This document shows, one piece after another, positions 53,588 to 61,860 of a stretch of DNA of 64,000 nucleotides (positions within the stretch are counted from its first letter, which is position 1; every line of letters begins with the position of its first letter). The DNA is taken from positions 124,001 through 188,000 of the forward strand of contig JAFIGX010000020.1 of assembly GCA_017849455.1 (NCBI GenBank), in the 5' to 3' direction. The stretch comes from Pseudobacter sp. Its GTDB lineage: Bacteria > Bacteroidota > Bacteroidia > Chitinophagales > Chitinophagaceae. A model generated the notes under the pieces. The model had not been told where the DNA came from. It saw nothing but the letters and a program-made list of their open reading frames with translations, and made no database searches. A program made the translations under genes and the position numbers.

Positions 53588-54727
53588 ATGGCCTCATTAC
53601 AATTTGAGTTACAGTCTACAGACCCCCGGTCGAAGGCGAGGGCGGGCAGGATCAGCACCGATCATGGTGAGGTCCTCACGCCGATCTTCATGCCGGTAGG
53701 AACGGCCGGCAGCGTGAAAGCGGTGTCCCAACAGCAATTGAAGGACGACGTGCAGGCGCAGATCATCCTGGGCAATACCTATCACCTGTACCTGCGGCCC
53801 GGACTGGAAGTGCTGGAAACGGCCGGCGGCCTGCACCGGTTCAATGGATGGAACAGGCCGGTCCTCACAGATAGTGGCGGATACCAGGTCTTTTCGCTGG
53901 CTGCCAGCCGGAAGATCACGGAAGAAGGAGTATTGTTCCAGTCGCACATCGATGGATCGAGGCATTTGTTCACCCCTGAAAATGTAATGGACATCCAGCG
54001 CAGCATTGGCGGTGATATCATCATGGCATTCGATGAATGCCCTCCCTACCCCAGTGAATATACCTATGCCAAAACTTCCATGGAGCTTACCCACCGCTGG
54101 CTCGACCGTTGCTTTGAACGCTTCAGCAATACGCCCGACAGGTATGGATATACGCAGAACCTCTTCCCGATCGTACAGGGCAGCACCTATGCCGATCTGC
54201 GGAAAGCTTCCTGTGAATACATTGCCGGTAAAGGTGCGGTGGGCAATGCGATCGGCGGACTGAGCGTAGGCGAGCCCGACGAAATGATGTATGAATTCTG
54301 TGCCTTGTGCTGCGACAGCCTGCCGGTGGCAAAACCGCGTTACCTCATGGGCGTTGGAACACCCTGGAACATCCTGGAATGTATTGCATTGGGGGTCGAC
54401 ATGTTCGATTGTGTGATGCCTACCCGCAATGGGCGTAATGCCATGCTCTTCACCTCCCAGGGCGTTATCAATATCGATAACAAAAAATGGGAGCAGGACC
54501 ATTCACCGATCGATGAGGGGATCGGATCGGCCATGAGCGGCTATTATAGCAAGGCTTATCTGCGCCACCTCATGAAAGCAAAAGAATTCCTGGGACTTAC
54601 CATTGCCAGCGTTCATAACCTCTCGTTCTATCTATGGTTGGTGGGAGAAGCGCGCAGGCATATACTGGAAGGCGACTTCATGAGCTGGAAGCGGGAACAG
54701 GTGGAGATCCTGCAGCGGAGGCTCTGA
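53588..54727 (+). CDS. tgt: Queuine/preQ1 tRNA-ribosyltransferase (Tgt), zinc cysteines absent
   Basis: 379 aa. Exchanges guanine-34 of GUN-anticodon tRNAs for preQ1. Seen: FMPVGTAGSVKAV, GNTYHLYLRPG, catalytic Asp in LTDSGGYQVFSL, IGGLSVGEP, and DCVMPTRNGRNAMLFTS with the nucleophilic Asp. The region that in E. coli-type Tgt holds the zinc cysteines (C-x-C-x2-C before YSRAYLHHL) reads IDEGIGSAMSGYYSKAYLRHL and has no cysteine at all; the downstream HNL is kept. Otherwise complete. A TATCTTGC box precedes the gene by about 17 bp. Confidence 0.93.
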   Translation: MASLQFELQSTDPRSKARAGRISTDHGEVLTPIFMPVGTAGSVKAVSQQQLKDDVQAQIILGNTYHLYLRPGLEVLETAGGLHRFNGWNRPVLTDSGGYQVFSLAASRKITEEGVLFQSHIDGSRHLFTPENVMDIQRSIGGDIIMAFDECPPYPSEYTYAKTSMELTHRWLDRCFERFSNTPDRYGYTQNLFPIVQGSTYADLRKASCEYIAGKGAVGNAIGGLSVGEPDEMMYEFCALCCDSLPVAKPRYLMGVGTPWNILECIALGVDMFDCVMPTRNGRNAMLFTSQGVINIDNKKWEQDHSPIDEGIGSAMSGYYSKAYLRHLMKAKEFLGLTIASVHNLSFYLWLVGEARRHILEGDFMSWKREQVEILQRRL

Positions 54728-54810
54728 GGAACGAATTGGCATTCTTTTAAAACAGGCATGGACAGGCCATTGCCGTTTTTCTGCTACATTTGCGGGCGCA
54801 ACAGGATCGC

Positions 54811-55911
54811 ATGAAAATACTCGACTGGTACATATTGAAAAAATTCCTTTCCACCACCATCTTCATGGTGCTGATCTTTTGCGTGATCGCGGTGGTGATC
54901 GATACCAGTGAAAAAGCAGATGATTTTGTGAAATCGGGATTGACCACCTGGCAGATCGTCAAACAATATTATATCGGGTTCGTTCCTTTTATCATCTCCA
55001 TGATCTTCCCGCTGATGGTATTCATAGCGGTGATCCTCTTCACATCGAAAATGGCGGGCCGCTCGGAAATCGTAGCGATCCTGGCAGGCGGCATCCGGTA
55101 TAACAGGATGCTCCGCCCTTATTTCTTCGGCGCATTGCTGTTGGGCGGATTTTTCTGGTTTGCCACACAATACCTCATCCCCAAGGCCAACGTCATCAGG
55201 GGAAATTTCCAGACCAATTATATCGACCGGCAGAGCTCTTATGAACAGGGGCAGAATGCCAAGCTGTCGAGGAGCTATTATATCCGGATCGACCAGAACA
55301 CATTTGCAGGAATGCGCGACTATGACACTGCCTCCAAAACAGCCATCAATGGTTTTTTCATGGACCGCATGGAAGGCACTCAATTGGTATATAACCTGCG
55401 GGCCGATAATATCAAATGGGACACAGCCGCTAAAAACTGGAAAGTGGAAAATGCCATCGAGCGTACTATCCATGGCCAGAAAGAGACCGTGAAACTGGTG
55501 CCTTCGATGATCGTAAAGTTGAACGTAAAGCCCAACGAAGTACGGCCCGACAAATACCTGAAAGATAAAATGACCACACCTGAGTTGAAACGGTTCATCC
55601 AGGGGGAAGAAAAGAGGGGAACAGAAGGGTTGAATGATTTCAGGGTGGAGCGGTATCGCCGTGATGCCACACCTGCATCGGTATTCATCTTAACGCTCAT
55701 CGGGGTGGCCGTATCTTCACGAAAGACCAGGGGTGGGAGCGGGCTCAACCTGGCAGTAGGGTTCATCACTGCGGCCATCTATGTGGTGATGGATAAATTC
55801 TCGCTCACCTTTTCCACCAAGAGTAATTTCCCACCATTACTCGCTGCCTGGACACCGAATATCATATTCACATTTGTGGCGATCTGGTTGTACAGGCTGG
55901 CGCCGAAATAA
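54811..55911 (+). CDS. LptF/LptG family permease
   Basis: 366 aa from the ATG giving MKILDWYILKKFLSTT; seven codons upstream are non-coding-like. Inner-membrane component of the LPS export bridge. Seen: DWYILKKFLSTTIFMVLIF with a first membrane helix, a cluster of three N-terminal helices, a large periplasmic beta domain (residues 120-270), then three C-terminal helices. These are the hallmarks of YjgP/YjgQ proteins. Which of LptF or LptG it is cannot be told from this alone. TACATTTG (54785-54792) matches a -7 box but lacks a TTG at the right distance. Confidence 0.9.
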   Translation: MKILDWYILKKFLSTTIFMVLIFCVIAVVIDTSEKADDFVKSGLTTWQIVKQYYIGFVPFIISMIFPLMVFIAVILFTSKMAGRSEIVAILAGGIRYNRMLRPYFFGALLLGGFFWFATQYLIPKANVIRGNFQTNYIDRQSSYEQGQNAKLSRSYYIRIDQNTFAGMRDYDTASKTAINGFFMDRMEGTQLVYNLRADNIKWDTAAKNWKVENAIERTIHGQKETVKLVPSMIVKLNVKPNEVRPDKYLKDKMTTPELKRFIQGEEKRGTEGLNDFRVERYRRDATPASVFILTLIGVAVSSRKTRGGSGLNLAVGFITAAIYVVMDKFSLTFSTKSNFPPLLAAWTPNIIFTFVAIWLYRLAPK

Positions 55912-56024
55912 ATTTGCAGTGGGCAATTGGCAGTTTGCAGTTAGGGCCGCGATTGTATAATTTACTTTGAAATCTTACACGCTCAGGGCCAGACTGCCAA
56001 CTGAAAACTGCACATTGCCAACTA
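55911..56024. repeat. Heptad-armed inverted repeat with conserved loop, copy B
   Basis: Arms 55911-55941 and 55992-56024 (TTTGCAG, TGGGCAA, TTGGCAG units); loop 55953-55996 matches copy A (50507-50550) in 39 of 44 bases. Begins at the stop codon of the permease gene. Confidence 0.85.
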
Positions 56025-56157
56025 TTCATTAAATCCGCATTAATATCAGCCACTCCGCTAACCACGGGCAATAAATTTTGTTCTATTGAATGGGTTTGTT
56101 TTAACTTTAGCCATCCATATCAATAATTTCTTGCTGTATATATAATACTACTATATC

Positions 56158-57483
56158 ATGGGAATTCTTAAAGAGAGGTTTAAAGCAAAAGCAGATGAAG
56201 CGTCAGTGGAGGTGAAGAACCTGATCAAGGAACATGGCGCCAAAAAGATAGGGGAAGTTCAGTTATCACAGATTTATCAGGGTATGCGTGGGATCACCGG
56301 GTTGGTGACCGAAACCTCCCTGCTCGATGCGCAGGAAGGTATCCGTTTCCGTGGTTATTCCATTCCTGAATTGCAGGAAAAGCTGCCCAAAGCCAAAGGG
56401 GGCAGTGAGCCTTTACCAGAAGGATTGTTTTACCTGATGTTGATTGGTGAACTGCCCAATGAAGAGGATGCAGCGCATATCAGCTCCGTATGGCAACGCC
56501 GTTCCCATGTTCCCAACCATGTATTTGCAGCAGTGGATGCATTGCCGGTAACGGCCCATCCCATGACGATGTTCGTCAGTGCGATCATGGCATTGCAAAC
56601 AGAAAGCAATTTTGCGAAGCGCTATGCGGAGGGCATGAACAAAAAGGATTACTGGGAGGCAGTGTTCGATGATTCCATGGACCTCATCGCCCGTCTGCCG
56701 CGTGTAGCTGCCTATATTTACCGTAGGAAATACAAGAACAGTCAGCATATTCAGCCGAATGGCCTGCTGGATTGGGCCGGCAACCTGGCGCACATGCTGG
56801 GTTATGAGGATGAGAGCTTCAAAGAACTGATGCGTTTATATATGACCATCCATGCCGACCATGAAGGTGGCAATGTATCGGCGCATGCCACTCACCTGGT
56901 AGGATCGGCCCTGAGCGATCCTTACCTGAGCCTGTCAGCCGGCATGAACGGACTGGCCGGCCCGTTGCATGGATTGGCCAACCAGGAAGTGATCAAATGG
57001 ATCTTCGAGATGCGCGAGGAGCTTAAAACGGAAAAGCCCAGTAAAGCGCAGATCGGGGAATATGTAAAGAAAACGTTGAGTGAAGGGAAAGTTGTGCCGG
57101 GTTATGGTCATGCGGTATTACGGAAGACCGATCCCCGTTTCACCGCGCAGATGGGATTCGGTAAGAAACACATGCCGGACGATCCGCTGGTGCAAACGGT
57201 ATGGAATATCTATGAAGAAGTGCCGCCGATCCTGCAATCGCTGGGAAAGATCAAGAATCCCTGGCCTAACGTGGATGCACATAGCGGTGCATTGCTGGTG
57301 CATTATGGCATGGTGGAATACGAATTTTATACGGTGTTGTTTGGCGTGAGCAGGGCATTGGGTGTATTGTCGAGCCTGATCTGGGACAGGGCCCTGGGCC
57401 TGCCGATCGAAAGGCCGAAATCCGTGACCACTGCGCAGGTAAAGCGCTGGTTGAAGGGTGAGGATGAGATTTGGGGAGAATGA
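56158..57483 (+). CDS. gltA: Citrate synthase, eukaryotic-type
   Basis: 441 aa, longer than the E. coli-type enzyme. Condenses acetyl-CoA and oxaloacetate. Seen: [17 protein letters not shown], catalytic His in [35 protein letters not shown] with a second active-site His, [15 protein letters not shown] and the catalytic Asp in [11 protein letters not shown]-terminal helices and the HEGGN wording place it in the eukaryote-like citrate synthase group found in Bacteroidota. Strong terminator 47 bp after the stop. Confidence 0.96.
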   Translation: MGILKERFKAKADEASVEVKNLIKEHGAKKIGEVQLSQIYQGMRGITGLVTETSLLDAQEGIRFRGYSIPELQEKLPKAKGGSEPLPEGLFYLMLIGELPNEEDAAHISSVWQRRSHVPNHVFAAVDALPVTAHPMTMFVSAIMALQTESNFAKRYAEGMNKKDYWEAVFDDSMDLIARLPRVAAYIYRRKYKNSQHIQPNGLLDWAGNLAHMLGYEDESFKELMRLYMTIHADHEGGNVSAHATHLVGSALSDPYLSLSAGMNGLAGPLHGLANQEVIKWIFEMREELKTEKPSKAQIGEYVKKTLSEGKVVPGYGHAVLRKTDPRFTAQMGFGKKHMPDDPLVQTVWNIYEEVPPILQSLGKIKNPWPNVDAHSGALLVHYGMVEYEFYTVLFGVSRALGVLSSLIWDRALGLPIERPKSVTTAQVKRWLKGEDEIWGE

Positions 57484-57529
57484 TCCCTGCGGCAATTAAC
57501 CCGATCGAACAAACATAATATTAATAGGG

Positions 57530-57563
57530 AAGCCCCGGTCATTGCGACCGGGGCTTCATTTTT
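57530..57563 (+). terminator. Rho-independent terminator of gltA
   Basis: AAGCCCCGGTC, 5-nt loop, GACCGGGGCTT followed by CATTTTT: 11-bp perfect stem and T tract. Confidence 0.92.
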
Positions 57564-57714
57564 CTTGTCCGGCCGGGAAGCCGTTTCGGGGGAGTAGTTG
57601 CTCTGTTTCAGACTTTTTATTGCACCTGGAGGCGCCACTTTCAAGGGAGCTTTTTGCTTGCGGTCGCTTAAATATGTTGAAATTGTTAAAAAAGAGGAGG
57701 TTTTTTGATAATTC

Positions 57715-57728
57715 AATGTTTAAACATT
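57715..57728. promoter_or_regulatory. 14-bp palindrome upstream of the YceI gene
   Basis: AATGTTTAAACATT, a perfect palindrome 26 bp before the ATG of the YceI-family gene. Its position and symmetry suit an operator for a MarR-like dimer, but no regulator gene is adjacent. Confidence 0.5.
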
Positions 57729-57754
57729 AATTTTGAGTTCTAAAACTTATAATT

Positions 57755-58285
57755 ATGGCAACATGGACTATTGATACTACTCACTCGGAAGTGGGATTCA
57801 AGGTAAAGCACCTGGTGATCTCGACCGTTACAGGTAAATTCAAAAGATTTGAAGGCAATATTCAATCCGATAAAGAAGACTTCAGCGATGCGAAGATCCA
57901 GTTCAATGCGGATATCAATAGCATCGATACGGGTAATGAAGGCCGGGACGGGCATTTGAAATCGCCTGATTTCTTCGATGCGGCCGGTCACCCGCAACTT
58001 TCGTTCGTATCTAACTCTATCGCCAATCATGGTGGGGGTGACTTTATCGTAAAGGGAAACCTCACCATTAAAGGTGTTACAAAGCCCGTAGAGCTCGATG
58101 TAGAATATGGTGGCATCCAAAAAGATTTTTATGGCAATACGGTGGCCGGTTTCGAGATCAGCGGCAAGATCAACCGCCAGGATTTCGGCCTTACCTGGAG
58201 CGCCGCTACAGAGACGGGTGGGCTGGTCGTAAGTGATGAAGTGAAATTGCAGATCAATGTGGAGGCGATACGGAAGGCCTCATAA
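57755..58285 (+). CDS. YceI family protein
   Basis: 176 aa, without a signal peptide, unlike E. coli YceI. Seen: the lipocalin-like fold opening TWTIDTTHSEVGFKVKHLVIS, GKFKRFEGNI, and GNLTIKGVTKPVELDVEYGG near the middle. The family binds isoprenoid-like lipids (TT1927b with polyprenol pyrophosphate). A 14-bp palindrome lies in its upstream region and a terminator 75 bp after its stop. Confidence 0.93.
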   Translation: MATWTIDTTHSEVGFKVKHLVISTVTGKFKRFEGNIQSDKEDFSDAKIQFNADINSIDTGNEGRDGHLKSPDFFDAAGHPQLSFVSNSIANHGGGDFIVKGNLTIKGVTKPVELDVEYGGIQKDFYGNTVAGFEISGKINRQDFGLTWSAATETGGLVVSDEVKLQINVEAIRKAS

Positions 58286-58359
58286 TCTGATATTCTATAC
58301 CGCCCAACGGAATTTTGGCAGTTGAGTAAATTATTGGTGGTAGTTGGGCAGAAAACATT

Positions 58360-58391
58360 ATTGCCGGGAAGATATTCCCGGCAATTTTTTT
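58360..58391 (+). terminator. Rho-independent terminator of the YceI gene
   Basis: ATTGCCGGGAA, 4-nt loop, TTCCCGGCAAT then a run of T: 11-bp perfect stem. Confidence 0.92.
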
Positions 58392-58393
58392 AT

Positions 58394-58424
58394 TTGGAGT
58401 AAATGCAGGTCGCGCCTATATTTG
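58394..58424 (+). promoter_or_regulatory. Bacteroidota-type promoter of tRNA-Ala
   Basis: TTG at 58394-58396, 20-bp spacer, then TATATTTG at 58417-58424: an exact match to the TTG / 19-21 bp / TAnnTTTG consensus of the Bacteroidota primary sigma factor. Transcription would start near 58430, about 40 bp before the tRNA. Its start overlaps the end of the preceding T tract. Confidence 0.85.
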
Positions 58425-58468
58425 CAGTCCGAAAAAAGCCGCCTGTGCGAAAGCTATGGCGACTATGA

Positions 58469-58543
<75 letters not shown>

Positions 58544-58545
58544 GT

Positions 58546-58592
58546 GTAAAGCCCTTGAAACGTAATATGGGTAAACGTTTCAGGGCTTTCTT
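58546..58592 (+). terminator. Terminator hairpin after tRNA-Ala
   Basis: AAAGCCCTTGAAACG pairs with CGTTTCAGGGCTTT (one bulged base) across a 13-nt loop, then CTTGTTT. 4 bp after the tRNA. Confidence 0.85.
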
Positions 58593-58610
58593 GTTTCCTA
58601 ATATAGCTCT

Positions 58611-58623
58611 GTACTCTCCACGT
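58611..58623 (+). repeat. Short direct repeat of the tRNA-Ala 3' end
   Basis: GTACTCTCCACGT at 58611-58623 repeats GTATTCTCCACGT at 58533-58545 with one difference. Integrating elements often duplicate a tRNA 3' end, and an island follows, so it may be an old attachment remnant. The length is too short for confidence and no integrase gene is seen. Confidence 0.4.
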
Positions 58624-58740
58624 ATGGGATCTTCGATGCGGATACTAAGGAGAAATTACTACTAAAAATTTGAGCTTCATGGTAAGCTCTTTATTATAGG
58701 TACTCTATGTTCGTAAAATTCTTTTTATTAAGAATTTTGC

Positions 58741-59421
58741 TTAGGGAAGTCTCAATTTATTATAAAAGGTTATTGCAAAAGCGGAATATTCTTGATCAGG
58801 TGCCATAGCATCTTGTAATTCCTGGAGGGCTGCAGCATTACCAGCTTTTGCCAACAACGCAATAACGGCCAGCCTTTTCACCACTGGGTTTCGATGTCGC
58901 AACAGCTCCGGTCGATTCAAACCCAAAAACCGCTCTGTTGTGCTCGCTCGTGAGTTCAACGGTATTACATCTGATACGCCTGTTTTTTCATCATATGCAA
59001 ATTCAAAAAAAATAGTAGGATTTTCTCTCGAGGGGTTAACGAAAGGACCGTTTTGGCGAGCGGATGGAAAGTGGTTTCCTTTAAAGGATGCACCGTTGCA
59101 AACCGAACATCCTAATAATAAATTAGACCATCGAAAACAGGATTTTGGATATTTAGATTTAGGTCGATAATGTTCAATGTGGTGAGAACTCACATGCGCC
59201 ACATGGCTCTCACAATAGACGCATTTGTGATGGCACATATTCTTCAGTTCCAGTTTGACTTCAGAATGATTATAGCGCTGTTCTACCTCCTTTACCCTAT
59301 CCTTTGTAATTTTGGAGGGCGCCATTCTATATGCATTTACAGCCGCAACATACTGATTAGTCCAGTTCTTTTTGTGCCTTCGTAAAATGTCAGGCTCATT
59401 CGTTCTTGAGATGAAGATCAT
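58741..59421 (-). CDS. ptuB: HNH endonuclease, PtuB-like (Septu defence)
   Basis: 226 aa. Seen: an HNH nuclease of the TIGR02646/PtuB type with zinc cysteines CHHKCVYC, the HH..HYRPKSKYP active site (SSHHIEHYRPKSK), SNLLLGCSVCNGASFKGNHFP, and a helical C-terminal part. Known: in Septu, PtuA (ATPase) and PtuB (HNH nuclease) act together in anti-phage defence; the related retron Ec78 adds a reverse transcriptase, which is not present here. Its first 26 bp overlap the end of the ATPase gene. Sequence looks AT-richer than the core genes. Confidence 0.88.
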   Translation of the reverse strand: MIFISRTNEPDILRRHKKNWTNQYVAAVNAYRMAPSKITKDRVKEVEQRYNHSEVKLELKNMCHHKCVYCESHVAHVSSHHIEHYRPKSKYPKSCFRWSNLLLGCSVCNGASFKGNHFPSARQNGPFVNPSRENPTIFFEFAYDEKTGVSDVIPLNSRASTTERFLGLNRPELLRHRNPVVKRLAVIALLAKAGNAAALQELQDAMAPDQEYSAFAITFYNKLRLP

Positions 59422-60742
59422 TCCATTTTTCCTTTAAAAAATCATCCAATTTTCTTTCCATTTCCGAGCCCTCTCCACTTTTATTTCCAATTGCATACTC
59501 TACGAATGGAAGTGTTGCTTGTAGTTGGTTTTCTTCTGTAGGAGTCCTTTTTTTCTTTCTCTTCAGAGCATAATAAGTGTCCAATTGTTCCTGTACCTGT
59601 GGAGAATAAGAAGATACAAGGCCAAACGCATCACTTTGTAAAATACGATCTACATTATATAGAGCAATATCTTCAACTTCGTGTACTGTACTCGTTCCTT
59701 TAGTAAGGACAATCTTATAAGTTACCGCATCTGGGCCTGCGCCGGCTGCAATCAATGGACTATGTGTTGCAATAATAAATTGGAGATTCGGGAATTGAGC
59801 CCTAAGCAATCTGGGAATATCTCTTTGCCAGATTGGGTGAAGATGAATATCCAATTCATCAATGATGGCAACCCCTTCTTCTTTTAAAGGGTCGCCGCTT
59901 TTTGGGAAATGGTCCAACATTCGCCAAATCAAGTCACCTGCTAAGGCTAGCACACTTCGGTAGCCATCGCTTAAGTTTAGACTAGATACTTTTGTTCCTT
60001 TAATATCGAACAAAATCCTCGCATCTGCGGTCACCGAGTCAAAAGAGACTCCCTCCGGCAGAATTTGATTGATCGCATTTATTCCTAAATCAAGCTGTCT
60101 TTTGGCCTGAGCTGCGTTTCCATTATCTTCTTTTGCTATTCTGTAATCCAAGTACACTAACCATTGTTCGAAAGCTGACAGCGGTTCATCTTCTCTGAAT
60201 TGAGATGAAAAGTTGTTAAACCGCTCTTGTGTCGAAACAGACGGAACAATCATTCGGGTAGAACGTGTCAGCCGCCGGAAAGCCCCATAACCCGCACCAA
60301 ACCAACCTTTTCCATTTGAAGTGAGAGCATTTTGACGTAACCATGTTAAAATCTTATCTCTATTTTCAACAATTGAAGGTTCTGTATAGAGTTTTTTTCG
60401 TATATGCAAACTTTTACTTCCAGTAATCAAGAATGAGTAGCCAAATGATGTCCTAGTCTTTTGTTCCCCAAATTTTCCTGGATCATTAGGGCCTTTATGA
60501 ATCTTTGTGGATATACGGCCATATTGATCTTCATTACGCAACCAGCCAGTAGGTCGAAGTAACTGCTGAGCACCTTCAGGTCCTGCTAATAGAAGTCCCA
60601 ACGCTTGAAGCATAGTACTTTTACCACCGCCATTCTCGCCTAATAGTGTTACCCACTTGAATGGCTCGGTTTTGTTTCCAAATTTCAAGCTGATCTTTTC
60701 AAAGCATTTAATATTTTCTAGTGAAAGCTCTTCTATCCACAT
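59396..60742 (-). CDS. ptuA: AAA/ABC-type ATPase, PtuA-like (Septu defence)
   Basis: 448 aa from the ATG that begins MWIEELSLENIKCFEKISLKF; the longer frame adds 24 codons before it. Seen: Walker A GENGGGKST (35-43), an ABC-like signature in SLNLSDGYRSVLALAG, Walker B EEGVAIIDELDIHLHPIWQ, and the H-loop IATHSPLIAAGAG. The order and LDIHLHP wording are those of SMC-like/OLD-type defence ATPases and of PtuA. Upstream gene of the pair; the overlap of 26 bp with ptuB suggests coupled translation. Confidence 0.9.
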   Translation of the reverse strand: MWIEELSLENIKCFEKISLKFGNKTEPFKWVTLLGENGGGKSTMLQALGLLLAGPEGAQQLLRPTGWLRNEDQYGRISTKIHKGPNDPGKFGEQKTRTSFGYSFLITGSKSLHIRKKLYTEPSIVENRDKILTWLRQNALTSNGKGWFGAGYGAFRRLTRSTRMIVPSVSTQERFNNFSSQFREDEPLSAFEQWLVYLDYRIAKEDNGNAAQAKRQLDLGINAINQILPEGVSFDSVTADARILFDIKGTKVSSLNLSDGYRSVLALAGDLIWRMLDHFPKSGDPLKEEGVAIIDELDIHLHPIWQRDIPRLLRAQFPNLQFIIATHSPLIAAGAGPDAVTYKIVLTKGTSTVHEVEDIALYNVDRILQSDAFGLVSSYSPQVQEQLDTYYALKRKKKRTPTEENQLQATLPFVEYAIGNKSGEGSEMERKLDDFLKEKWNDLHLKNE

Positions 60743-61155
60743 AGTTAAATGTTTGTAAACCCTTATACCTTCAAATATAGATAAATACAACGATAATAAA
60801 GGCTTAGTGGTCAAATAGGCTAAGTAATCCGCATAGGTGTTAATTGGGATTTTTTCACATTTTTAGGATTCTCCCATTATAATTCTCAAATCTCGTCCTG
60901 TAATTCAATAAGTGCGAAGAGGTCACACAGAAATCGGGTGAATATTATTGGGGACTGATTTCAATAAGAATAACTCGTAAGTCAATACTATGTATGGGTA
61001 AATGTCATTCCGGCAGGCTGGCAAAAGCCTCCAAATCGTCCAGAATCTGGTTAGAAAAACGTCCTATCAACTCCACAAACGACTAAAGCCTCGCATTGCG
61101 GGGCTTTTATTTATCCAAATAGTCGTAATTACACCGTAGGAAATTTTTCACCATA
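60743..61155. other. Intergenic, 413 bp
   Basis: AT-rich. No gene seen. It holds a + strand rho-independent terminator at 61085-61112 with no + strand gene before it, which may be left from a lost gene. Confidence 0.5.
61085..61112 (+). terminator. Stranded terminator hairpin without an upstream gene
   Basis: AAAGCCTCGC, 3-nt loop, GCGGGGCTTT with T-rich tail: 10-bp stem. The only nearby genes run on the minus strand, so its gene is gone or untranslated. Confidence 0.75.
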
Positions 61156-61860
61156 TTATTGAGTTTCGAGCAGTCTCTTTAAACCAGGTAGTATTATCAT
61201 ATCCGAAACAGGGGAGCGGTATCCTGTATGAGCATCAATCCATTCTTCCAGGTGTGGATTCTGAAGCATTTCTGCAAACTCACCCAATAAGAATGTCTTT
61301 AGAGGTCCTTCGGGCAGAGATTCAATTTCAGACCAGATAGATCTGCGATTAACAAGAAGAAAGACAATATCATGAAAATCGTCACTCAATCTCCCGTCAT
61401 ACCCGCCATCCTTACTTTTCCCGCGAGTTTTAAATGCCTCCAGTTTAGTCGCCAAAAAATATGGAGCAGTGAAAATTCTCACTGTCGTCAGATTATCAAT
61501 GACATGGGGAATTGAACGTGTAAATGCTTCTTTGTACCACCTGTTTACAAATCCCAAAACTTTTTCATCAAGACCCATAACGTCAACGATGATACCAGGT
61601 ATCAGATATCTTCCAACAAACTTTGCTGTTACATCATTTTTAAATCCAAGCTGACGCAATTTTTCATCCAACTCACTAAATTGTGCATACGAATAAATTT
61701 CAAGTAGTATATCTACATCGTCAGTTTCTCTAACTTCATCCGATTCGCGTTCTGCATATAAAGAGACAACTGCGCCACCCACAAACACAACCTGATCTTT
61801 TAGATCCTGAAGAGCATTATGTACAGCTTTTATCCTAACTATATTTTGGTTATGATTCAT
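61156..61860 (-). CDS. Nucleotidyltransferase, AbiEii/MNT-like (toxin candidate)
   Basis: 234 aa. Seen: a nucleotidyltransferase core with VFVGGAVVSLY and the metal-binding TDDVDILLEI (Asp-x-Asp), then LSDDFHDIVFLLVNRRSIW, a conserved helical motif of the family, and a C-terminal helical part. AbiEii-type enzymes transfer nucleotides and act as toxins kept in check by an HTH-containing partner. Here the partner gene lies upstream and overlaps by 11 bp. No tested activity is implied. Confidence 0.75.
   Translation of the reverse strand: MNHNQNIVRIKAVHNALQDLKDQVVFVGGAVVSLYAERESDEVRETDDVDILLEIYSYAQFSELDEKLRQLGFKNDVTAKFVGRYLIPGIIVDVMGLDEKVLGFVNRWYKEAFTRSIPHVIDNLTTVRIFTAPYFLATKLEAFKTRGKSKDGGYDGRLSDDFHDIVFLLVNRRSIWSEIESLPEGPLKTFLLGEFAEMLQNPHLEEWIDAHTGYRSPVSDMIILPGLKRLLETQ

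Noticed and set aside
54785..54792. TACATTTG as a promoter of the LptF/G-like gene
   Set aside because: It matches the -7 consensus, but no TTG lies 19-21 bp upstream; kept only as a remark.
22037..56024. Short-unit repeats as a CRISPR array
   Set aside because: The repeats are dispersed single elements with paired arms, lack unique spacers of even length, and no cas genes are present.
58741..60742. Retron of the Ec78 type
   Set aside because: The HNH protein belongs to the same family as in Ec78, but no reverse transcriptase or ncRNA-like fold is seen near it; plain Septu fits better.
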